Assembly (NCBI GenBank): GCA_014529385.2
Contig: CM043971.1
Span: 32,755,209-32,819,208, forward strand
Length of the DNA stretch: 64,000 nucleotides
From: Adiantum capillus-veneris
Lineage: Eukaryota; Streptophyta; Polypodiopsida; Polypodiales; Pteridaceae
Direction of reading: 5' to 3'
Shown: one piece after another, positions 24,847 to 35,900 of the stretch
How positions within the stretch are numbered: the first letter of the stretch is position 1
Layout of the letters: every line of letters starts with the position of its first letter
Translations under genes and position numbers: made by a program
Notes under the pieces: model-generated
Databases searched by the model: none
What the model saw: only the letters and a program-made list of their open reading frames with translations
Told to the model about the DNA's origin: nothing

Positions 24847-24925
<79 letters not shown>

Positions 24926-27720
24926 GAAATGAAATGATATATTAACGTCTACAAAAGGCCAAAATGACCTATGAGACCAACTGATTACAATGATGAGTCT
25001 AGTACCAAGTCTGGGTACAAACAAAGAAACTGATAGGAGTGCTACCGACTCCTATGGGTGGCTGGTAGGCTGATCAATGGTATCATGCCATAAAGGTACA
25101 AAGTGGGGATAAGTGTCACCATGATACAACGCAACACAGAGTGGCGGAATTCCACCCCAAAGAGTATTGGCCTCAAACCTTGGCGCCCCTTTCGGGATTT
25201 CTTTATATTGCATGAACACAATACAAGCCGGTACTCCAGACTTTGCACCATCTCCAGGAAGCATACCCAAGAATGAGCCCATGGCCACATATTTAAAGGC
25301 ACTAGGTCCCAAAAGCATGAAAAGCCTTCAAACTCAAAAGCTTTTGGTCCAAAAGTAATGCCAAAAAGCTACCGGCGTAAATCACAGAATTCCGTACAAC
25401 TGCCACGCCAGCAGTCAGCGCAAAACGTGGAGCGTCCGTATAGCTGCCACGTCATTAGTTTTTGCGCAAGTCTTGCTTTATTTTAATTCCTTTCTGTCAT
25501 TGGGGCCCCGCGGGACGGGGTTCCCATAAGTTGGTAGGACTTCTTCTTCTGTTACTTCTTCGTCTTAGGGTTTAGGCCCCTCGGCTGAGATCTGCAAGTT
25601 GGCTCCATTCTTCAGGACTTTGACACGTCAACAATTTGTGACAATGAGCTTCAAGCATGAGCTACAAGGGGGGATCGACCAAAGCAAGCTAAGGGGTTGC
25701 TTGAGGTGTATACTCTCCCACACACACTCTCATTGTGTGTAGTGCAAAGTGCAAGAACTCCCTCTCCTTCTCCAAGCAAGTAGAGAGGTTGAGAGCCTAC
25801 ACCAACACTCTTGGCTATGGAATGCAAATCCAACCAAGAGGCATGCTTCAATGCTTAAGCTTTCCATCTTCATTACTATGCTATTATGTATGCTAGCAAG
25901 AAGAGTGATGATAAGTGAGGAACTAATTTTTTCTCCTATGGAATGTTTCTTCTTCCTCTTGGGATAGTTAATGCTTTCTACAAAGTTTATGTCATGCTCG
26001 TGATGCATGAAGCTTTCCATCTTCATTGCATCACCTAGGTCAAAAGGAACACAAAGATTGTATTGTACCAAGTCTCTCTTGATGGGAGAAACTATAATAC
26101 AAATGCCTATTGGAGGGAGGACCGGCTCCACATAAATCCGGTCCTCAATTGTTGTCATGTTCTCTAAAACTCTCTATCTTGCAAATGTATTGTTCATGCC
26201 AAGTTAACTAAATGCTATGTTTATGTTGCTACCATCAATTAAGCTCGCCCTCTATGCTCACAAAGTAATTTCACAAAAGTACCTTCTCTAATTTCCGCTA
26301 CTCTTAAAGTTAATAGGCCATTTCCATTACATTGGTATCAGAGCATTTGGTTTCTCTTTTCTTGCTTAAGAAGAGAGGTCCTTAAGTAGCCTATAAATGG
26401 TTGATTTTGTTAATTATATTAGGGTAAGTGGGACTGGGATCTATTATCGATTTTGTTGAACCCACTATGTGGGATATGGTGCACACCTCGGGAGCTTTGA
26501 ACTTAATAATGGGGTCTTTTTAAACTTGCCTACGGCTTTACCATTATTGACATAAGAAGTCCGAAAGGAGCTATCCCTTAGCATTTTGCAATATTAGACC
26601 TACTCCACTACTCTCTATAATTAACCACTTCGAGCCGTGGGTGTAGAATCTAGATACTTAAGTGCCGATTTTCAAACGCTAAGAGGAGTGGCAACTAAGG
26701 TTTTGAATTGCCAAAGCATACACTAAGTACACAAATTTTGTTAACATGGCTGACAATAACCAAGAGAGAAGAATGAACATTGATAACTTTGATTTGCACA
26801 TGAAGTGCTAATGATGATGCTCCCATATTTGTCAATTATCTTGTTACTAGGTTGCAGCAAGCTATATGCAACTCTGCTTTGCAAGCCGAAGTTAACAACT
26901 TCGCAATTATGGGATTACCCTTCCTCTCCAAGAGGAGAGAGAGCTTAGGAGGCCTCTTGAAGAGACCCCCAAAAGAAGACTCTCTCCAATGCAAGAGGAG
27001 GAATCCAAAGAGCAAGAAAGTAATGAAACTTTAAGTTCTTCTGAAGATGTGGCTCCACGAAGACGGCGGTCTAGACGATCGCCAACTCCTCCCAAGAGGA
27101 AAAGATCTACACACAGTCCGTCTCCTCGTCACTCCGAAAGGGAAGAGAGGAAACAAAGGAAGAAAAGGGCAAGAAAGAGGTCACCCTCTTCACCTTTCTC
27201 CTCTTCCGACGAAAGCTATGGCTATTCTCCTAGAGAATACAAGAGGGGAGGACATCGCAAAACATACCCTGTATGGCGAAGGTCACAAAAGCTCAAGAAG
27301 TTCAAAGAGGGAGGAAAGAGTATCTCTTCTCTCACCTATGATGGCACCTTTGGTGCCACCGACAAAGTATTGGCCTTCATCCAGCAATTTGATGCGGCCT
27401 TTGGAGACGAGGGCTTCACGAAGTCCTCCAAGCTACGCCATGTAGCTATGCACTTCCAAAAATCGGCTCGTCATTGGTGGGCTAGCCTTTGTGGCAATGG
27501 CGAAGCCCCAAAGACATGGAAAACTCTACGAGTTTCCATCATGAAGCAATTCCTTGCAAGCGATGCAAAGGACAAAGTGCTTACCGAATGGCGCAGTTTG
27601 AAGCTTCTCTCTTCCATGAGTCTATCCACAAATACGTAGACAAGTTTTGGGACTTTGTCACAAGACGGGCACCACGTGCCAATAGAAAAGAACAGACTTT
27701 TAGCATTTCAATAACAACTG

Positions 27721-27771
<51 letters not shown>

Positions 27772-29919
27772 GACACGCGACACAGAGTGGCGGAATTCCA
27801 CCCCAGAGAATATTGGCCCCAAACCTTGGCACCCCTTTCGGTATTTCTTTATATTGCATCAACACAGTACAAGCCAGTACTCTAGACTCTGCATCTTCTC
27901 CAGGAAGCATGCCAGAGAATGAGCCCATGGCCTTATATTTAAAGGCCCTAGGCCACAAAAGCAATTTACAGTGAAAAGCCTTCAAACTCAAAAGCATCTG
28001 GTCCAAAGCAAAGCCAAAAAGCTGCCAACGCAATTTACGGAAATCCGTACAATCCTGCCACGTCAGCACCGCCAACGTGAAAAGCGAAAATCCGTACAAT
28101 TCTGCCACGTCATCAACCAGTGTGATTTTCGAAAATATGTCACGTCATCAGCCAGCGTGATTTTCGGAATTATGCTACGTTATCAATCTGCTTCACAAGT
28201 TCTTGTGTGTGTGTCTGAGCCCTGCTTTATTTCCTGTTGCTCTGCCTCTTCACTTAAGGGTTTAGGCCCCTCGGCCAGCATCTGCAAGTTGGCTCCATTC
28301 TTTAGGGCTTTGACATGTCAGCAATTTGTTACATCTCCCTTTCTTGAAAGAGAGTAATCATCCACGATTACAGCATATCTGCAAAACAACTCAAGTTAGC
28401 TCAAAAAAAAATTCCGAGGGTCATTCAGAGGGACAATCAGTTTGCTCTTTTTATTAAGGAGTTAGCTTCTCCTTTCGGCTCTTTTGATCAAGGAGTTAGC
28501 TTCTCCTTTCGTCCTGATCGGAACTCTCGATGTTCCCGCATAGTAAAATTATCCATCACACCCAAACCGTACTGATCTTCCACGGGTGTCTTGATGCACT
28601 AAATTACATACCCAGGCAATCTCATCCAATTAGGAATATTCAGTAGTTGGCACATCACAATGCAACACAAATGCTTACATATGCATGTTACAAGACACAA
28701 CAAATAGCGCCGTTGAGCACTCCCCCGAGACAAACGGTCTGCGGTTTGAAGCTACTCAACGACTACCTCGTCACTCCCTCCGCAAATAACCTAAAAAGGT
28801 CCAGGCCATGAGCTCAAAGGACTGTACAACCAAACGCTCCCCAGACCGCAGTCTGCATCACTTGGAGGTTCAAGCATACAACCAAACGCTCCCCAAGCAT
28901 CGGCCTACGTCGTTCAAAGGTTTTCTAGCATACAACGGAACGCTCCTCAGGCATCGGCCTGGGTCGTTCCGAGGTTCAAACAATACCAAAACAGTATTTC
29001 TCACTTCTCCACCCGGGAGTACAATCACCAATCAATGAAACCAGTATTAAACCAAGGTCAAACATTTCAAATCGGCACCAAGACAGGTTCAAAACAAATA
29101 CCATCCATTTCAAACAAATTCCAAACAGGATCACCAAACAAGTTCTCAAACAGATTTCAAACTTAAAAAGCAATCTCAACATCAGTCGAGCTCGAAAAGT
29201 TGACTGACTTTCCATCTTGAAACCTGCACCAAAAATTAGGGTTAGGTTCGTTCCATAAGGTCATAGCCGAGCCAGCATGATCCATCAACTCTTGGACAGA
29301 CACTGTTTCTTTGGTGGCGATGGTAGTCCCAAGATAGCAATCGCACTAGACCTCCAAGGTCATCTGCTCGTGAAGAGACCTCTACTGGGAGATGTCGAGA
29401 AATTTCAAGTTATAATCTGCTAGGGTTTCCATGGCAAGCATTTCAGGATACCCCACTCTGCCAGAAGTTGCACTCCGAAAGAAGATGTCAGAAACCATAT
29501 AACTTCGGGCAAAAAATAAATAAAATCTTGAAAGCTTCCCAAGTCATTGGAAGTGAACGGCTTGGTAGCTATAGACATCTGCATAATACTATCTCTGAGA
29601 AAAACTGCAGCTCGAAACAAATCTTGGATCCTTCTCTTGCAAGTGATCTTAATGGCTTATGCCCTGTAAGACATGAGCGGTGAAGACGGGAGCGCGCCCA
29701 ATGCGCGACGAAGTAAGGGTGGAAGTGGCTAATAAGTCCGTGTTGGAGGACGAAGATGCCTTGAATAAATTCCAGAAGTCTCTGGTTTGCTCTGTCTGCT
29801 CTTTTGTGGGACCGGTATGCTTTCAGAAAAACACACGCCTGATGCTCTAATACCATTGCCACAAGACGGGCACCACGTGCCAATAGAAAAGAACAGACTT
29901 TTAGCACTTCAATAACAAT

Positions 29920-29953
<34 letters not shown>

Positions 29954-32900
29954 CGACACGCGACACGGAGTAGCGGAATTCCACCCCAGAGAGTATTGGC
30001 CCAAACCTTGGCGCCCCTTTCGGTATTTCTTTATATTGCATCACCACAAGACGATACTCCAAACTCTGCACCTTCTCCAAGAAGCATGCCAGAGAATGAG
30101 CCCATGGCCTTATATTTAAAGGCCCTAGGCCCCAAAAGCAGTTTACAGTGAAAAGCCTTCACACTCAAAAGCATCTGGTCCAAAGCAAAACCAAAAAGCT
30201 GCCTGTGCAATTTACGAAAATCCGTACAGTCTTGCCACGTCAGCATCGCCAGCGTGAAAAGCAAAAATCCGTACAGTTCTGCCACGTCATCAGCCAGTGT
30301 GATTTTCAAAAATCTGCCACTGTAAGGTGCAGCAAAACGAATGTTTGAACTTTGCTCAAGACGAGTGCTCCGAACTGTGCTCAAGGTTCCTTTTGTTCTT
30401 ATAGAAGGGAGAGTCCGTTCTTAATGAGAGAGTGCAATGATCACAAACAAAGTGAATGGACACTGTGTGTGCAAGTGTATGAGACTGAGAGATAGAGAGA
30501 AGAGAATACGACACCAGAGACGTTGTAAAACCCTCCTCCAAAGGCCCCACTCTCTATGGCGAGAGCGGTCTACTTATGATTGCACAAATCTCTACAATGC
30601 TTGGACTTGCCGACGATGTCGACGACAATGAGGACGACGACGAGACGGGCTGAAATCTGAAAACTCTAACGGCTGAAATCTGCAAATCTTTATCTGCTGG
30701 CTTCGGACTCTATGTCCGAGACGATGTCGATGGCGACGATGCGACGACGACGCGCTGAAAACGCAGATGCTGAAATCTGCGTTTACCGGGCTGAAACTGC
30801 AAACCTTGCGGAAACTGACCGTGCGGCAAGGAACTGTTGCGTGAAGGTGAGATCTGCGAGGTTCGGAACTTGATCTGCGGTGTCTAAAGGCTGAAAACTG
30901 AAAACGCTGGGGGTTCTTGGGGTTCCGTCGTGGAGAATCTGCAAAACGCTAGGGAGTGATGCAGATGCTAAATCGCTAGGGCTGAAAATCTGCAAATCTG
31001 TCGCCGGTTGTCTTGCTAGGCAAAACGCTAGGCTGATCTGTTGTTCTATTGCAAAAACGCTAAGGCTCTTGCTGTCTTGTGGTAGCCGACGCTGATCTGC
31101 TGAGCAAAAACCCCACGCTAGTCTTAATGAAAAACGCTAGGGCTATGGGAGTCTGCTTGGAGGAGAAAACGCCACCAAGGGAGCTTCTTGCTCAGAAGTT
31201 GTCTGTTGAGCATTGGTGCTCCTACTGCCTCTTCGGCCAATTAGTGCTAGTCTAGGTTTGCTTATATACAAACTTACTCAATTTGCCCTACCTACTTTCC
31301 AACAAAAGTCGCTTAAAAATAATAAGTGAAAAATGTCAAAAATAGGGAAAATAGGTTAATTGTGATGAGCGCGCGGCGGTGTGTGCAAGTGAAAGAGCAT
31401 GCGAGGAAGTGCAGTGTGTGTGCAGAGAGGGGAGGCGAAGGCCAGCAGGAGAGGAAGCGCTAGCAGAAGAGAGAGGGCACGTAAGTTTCTCAAGGGGATA
31501 AGTGAGTGAGTTGTTTGAAACTCACTTACCCTTTATTATTTGTACAAGGACTGAGCGCGCGGAGATGTGTGCAAATGAAAGAGCACGCGAGGAAGTGCAG
31601 TGTGTGTGCAAAGAGGGCAGGCGAAGGCCATCAGAGAGGAAGCGCTAGCAAAAGAGAGAGGGCACGTAAGTTTCTTAAGGGGATAAGTGAGTGAGTTGTT
31701 GGAAACTCACTTACCCTTTATTATTTGTATAAGAACCAATTTAATAAGCTAGTGGCCAAGTTCAATGTGAACTTGGCCAAAGGTTAATAACCTTTAAAAT
31801 GTACATTAAAGGGGGCCATTCCGGCCTTTAACCCAACAACCTCCCACTTAAAGGCATAAATGGCGCCTTTAAGCTACGTGACTCCCACCATCTCGATGCA
31901 TAGATGATGATGTGCTTTGGGTAAGCACTTAGAGAGAGCATCTGCTGGATTTTGTGATGTATGGACCTTAACCAATGTAATAAGGCCATCCTCAAGCACT
32001 TCTCGTATGAAGTGATACCGCACATCAATATGCTTTGTGCGTGCATGAAACATGGCGTTCTTTGCAAGACATATGGCACTCTGGCTATCACAACCAAGCA
32101 TAGGTGCCTTGGCAGGCAAACCAAACTCACTCCATAGGCGTGCTAACCAAATAGCTTCTTTGAAAGCCTCAGTGGCTGAAATTCAGCCTCTGTCGTAGAC
32201 AATGCAACAATCTTTTGCAATCTAGAACACCATGAAACAGCACCTCCCGCAAGAGTAAATACATAGCCACTTGTGGATTTCCGTGTATCCACATCACCAG
32301 CCATGTCAGAGTCACAAAATCCCTTCAACTCCATTGGTCCTTTACCATAGCAGAGGCATTTGTTTTTAGTCCCTTTCAAGTACCTCATAATGGACTTCAC
32401 TGCATCCCAATGCAACCTGCCTCGATTAGCCATAAATCGGCTCACAACTCCCACTGCATGGGCTATGTCAGGCCTAGTAGCAACCATAGCATACATAAGT
32501 GAACCGCAAGCTGAAGCATAAGGCACACTTTGCATGTCATTGACTTCTTCCTTTGACTTGGGACAATCATCCTTGGAGATCTTGACATATGGCTGTAATG
32601 GCACACCAAGAGGCTTTGCTTCAGCCATGTTAAATCTGTCCAGCACCTTTTCAATGTACTTTTCTTGCGACAAATACAATAGGCGCTTGTCTCTTTGCCG
32701 TGTAACACGCACTCCAAGTATATGTTCAGCTGCCCCAAGGTCTTTCATTGAAAACGCAGATTTCAGCTGCCCTTTAAGAGCATCTACAGTGCTTCTTTTC
32801 TTTGTAGCTATCAACATATCGTCTACATAGAATGATCGGGCTGCCATCCTCATCACGTTTGGTATACAAACAATGGTCTGCATGGCTTCTTTTGTAACCA

Positions 32901-35900
32901 TGTTTAAGCATGAAGCGATCAAACTTCTTGTACCACTGTCTACATGATTGTTTCAGCCCATACAAGTTTCTATTCCGCATACATACCAAATGTTCCTTGC
33001 TAGGGATGACAAAACCCTCGGGTTGCTTCATGTAAAGCTCTTCTTCCACGTCACCATGCAAGAAAGCGGTATGTACATCCATTTGGTCCATTTCCAAATC
33101 AAGAGCAGCCACTATGGCAAACAATACACGCAACGTGGTCATCTTCACAGCAGGAGAGAACACTTCCTGAAAGTCTATGCCCTCGGATTGAACATATCCC
33201 TTTGCCACGAGCCTTGCCTTATACTTGGGTTTTGCATCAAGAGTTTTGATTTTACACACCCATTTGTTAGGAATAGCTTTCCTTCCTTTGGGCAATTCAA
33301 CCAAATCCCAAGTATGATTAGCATGCAAAGCTTTAATCTCTTCCTGCATAGCAAGCTCCCACTTGTCGTTGTGCTCATATGTCTTTACCTCTTTATACGT
33401 AAGAGGCTCTCCCTCATCTGTCAACAAAATGTAATGCAAAGAGGAGTCATATCGACTCACAGGCCGTCTTTGACGAGTAGACCCCCTCACCCAATGATCA
33501 ACATTATCCAGCAATGGGTTTACATCAGGTGGCACTACAAAATCATCAACAATGGGCTGTTGTACATCATTTTCAGCATTGTTTCTTGGCTGCAAATGCC
33601 CTTCAGGAGCCTCAATTTGCTGTCCAACATCATCTGGCTCAAACACCACTGGATCATCTACATTTTCAGCCATTTGTGGTGTATCCTGAGGGTCAAAAAT
33701 AGGCCTAACAAGTGGCTGGTCATGCTGAAATTTCACCCTTTTATGGTCATGCTTTGAGGCACAATTGTTTTGAAGCAGCCTTGCCTCATTAAAAACAACA
33801 TCCCGGCTGCGTACAACCCTTTTGAGCTGAGGTAACCAAATCCTATAACCCATTTCGCCTTCTTCACCATATCCCATGAAGAGGCCTTTAATGGACTTCG
33901 CGTCTAGTTTAGTCCTCAACTCAGGTCTAACATGCACAAAAGCTTCGCAACCAAAAATGCGTAAGTGATCGTATGAAGCAGGCTTGCCAGACCAAACCTC
34001 TTCAGGGATGTCACCTTTCAAAGACATGTGAGGGGATCGATTGCATATATGCACTGCAGTTTTCAAAGCTTCTCCCCAAAATCCATGAGAGAGATTAGCT
34101 GTGGACAGCATGCATCTCGATTGCATATATGCACTGCAGTTTTCAAAGCTTCTCCCCAAAATCCATGAGAGAGATTAGCTGTGGACAGCATGCATCTCAC
34201 CCTCTCACAAAGTGTCCTATTGAATCTTTCAGCCACACCATTAGAAGAGTGGCTATATGGTACAGTAAGCTCCCTCTTAATGCCCAAATTTTCACAAAAC
34301 TTGTTAAATTCAGCACTTGTGTACTCCCCCCCATTGTCTGTACGCAAGCATTTTAGCTTTCTACCTGTTTGGGTGGTCACAAATGCATGAAATCTCTTAA
34401 ACGCAACAAAGGCTTCATCCTTGGACTTAAGCAAATAAACCCAAATTTTCCTAGAATGATCATCAACAAAGGAGACAAAATAACATGTACCACCCATAGA
34501 CATAGTAGGCATGCTACATACATCGGAATGTACAAGATCAGGCAGACAAGATTTACGAGAGACACCAGAGTAATAAGAAGGCTTTACTTGCTTGCCATAT
34601 TGACATTCATTACAAAAGTCAAGCTTTGTGCCTTTAGCATCAAGCTTGTTCAAAGTACAAAGCTTAGAAAGGCCCTTTTAGCTCATATGGCCAAGCCTCT
34701 TGTGCCACAACTCCACGTGAGAGTTAATTTCAACCAATGCAATAAACTTGCCCAACACGGCCTTTCCATGCATGCAGTAAAGTGTCCCTTTCTTTGTGCC
34801 CTTTATAATCAACCTTGAGCCTTTAGTCATTTTCCATGACCCTCTCTCAAACAAGATGCTGTAACCATGCATATCCATCTGACCAACAAAAAGCAGACTC
34901 TTCTTGATTCCCAGCACATATCTAACATCATGCAAGACAAGCTCATTTGTGCCATCTATGGAGAGATGCACAGTGCCAATACCCTCAATGGAACATGCAT
35001 GATTGTTTCCAAGGTATACATGGCCACGCTTGCCCGCATCAAAAGTAGAGAAACACTCCTTGATAGGAGTCACATGAAATGAAGCACCGGAATCAACAAT
35101 CCAAGTATGGGACAATGCATCATTGACAGTCAACAAAGCATCAATAAGATCACTCTTGGTGATCTGTATGTCCTGTGAATGAACATTTAGAGAGGCATCA
35201 AAGTCATAAGCATCATCATCTCACAAAGTGGCACACAAGATGTCCTCTACATCTGACAGCTCCTCAATCACGACACTAGAAGCCACATTGGCCTTCTCGT
35301 TGTCCTTTGAGCTATCCTGTGCATCTGCCTTGACTTCTTTCTTCTCTTTCTTTTTGTCTCCGCCATTCTTTTTCCTTTCTAACTCGGCTTTATAGTACCT
35401 GCAATCGGGTTTCTTGTAACCTTTCCTGCCACATTGATAGCAAGTCACATCACCCTTGCCTTTGCTTGCATTTCCCCTTTCTTTACTCTTACTCTTACTC
35501 CTTTGTGCATAAGCATTCTTCTTTTCTGTCCTGTCTCTAACCATGTTGGCAGAGCTGCCGCCCTCTCCACTTGCTTTCCTCCTGATTTCTTCATTCAAGA
35601 TAGAACCCCTAACACCATCAAAGGTCAAATTGGGGCTATTGGACAATGAAACCACCAAAGTTTCCCATGACTCAGGTAAGGTCATAGGCAAGAAGATAGC
35701 TTTCGGTTTATCATCAAAAGGGGGCAAGCCTGAATCCTGTAAATAACTGCGACAAAGTACCTGTAAACAAGGACAAGTGCTCTGCAACGCTCTTGGACTC
35801 ACCTAGTTGCATGCCAACAAGTTTTCGCATCAAGTGCACCTGGTTGACAGGCGTTGTATTCTCATACATCGCCTTTAACTTCTCCCACACGTCAAAAGCA

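Larger units (their letters stand above)
24775..25643 (-). repeat. Element A 5' LTR
   Basis: 869 bp, TGTCACAA...TTGTGACA. It is longer than the 3' LTR because its GA tract is expanded (24,853-24,921) and a LINE tail (24,922 to about 25,120) sits beside the tract. Confidence 0.9.
22511..25648 (-). mobile_element. Complete non-autonomous LTR element A with 5-bp target duplication
   Basis: The target duplication ATGAG lies at 22,511-22,515 and 25,644-25,648. The element is 22,516-25,643 on the minus strand: 5' LTR at the right, initiator-Met primer site, about 1.53 kb internal DNA without any coding capacity, a polypurine tract, and 3' LTR at the left. Total 3.1 kb, so it fits the LARD/TRIM class that depends on another element's proteins. 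Its LTR ends and polypurine tract resemble those of the family-2 chromovirus, a likely helper. A second, truncated member lies at 27,656-30,320. Confidence 0.9.
21858..26331 (+). repeat. Family-1 5' LTR, interrupted
   Basis: Begins TGTCATAAAATC and ends CATTTCCATTACA just before the primer site. A complete element with its duplicated ATGAG is inserted at 22,516, so the LTR itself is about 1.34 kb. Blocks 21,940-22,170 match the 3' LTR at 52,600-52,800 almost base for base. Confidence 0.85.
27656..30320 (-). mobile_element. Non-autonomous LTR element B, 5' LTR truncated
   Basis: Same family as element A. The 3' LTR (27,656-28,333) is followed by a polypurine tract, about 1.5 kb non-coding internal DNA, a primer site (29,844-29,855, TGGTATTAGAGC) and a 5' LTR from 29,857 that breaks off at 30,320, where the family-3 LTR starts. 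It interrupts gag of family 1 after GACTT; the other end of that target is not found, so there is no duplication to test. Confidence 0.85.

Noticed and set aside
26989-27250. Arg/Ser-rich N-terminus resembling an SR splicing factor
   Set aside because: The same frame runs directly into a gypsy capsid core and follows an LTR and primer site; it is gag.
32948-33757. Plus-strand frame of 269 codons
   Set aside because: Antisense shadow of the copia reverse transcriptase and integrase on the minus strand.
34369-34818. Plus-strand frame of 149 codons
   Set aside because: Antisense to copia integrase and protease.
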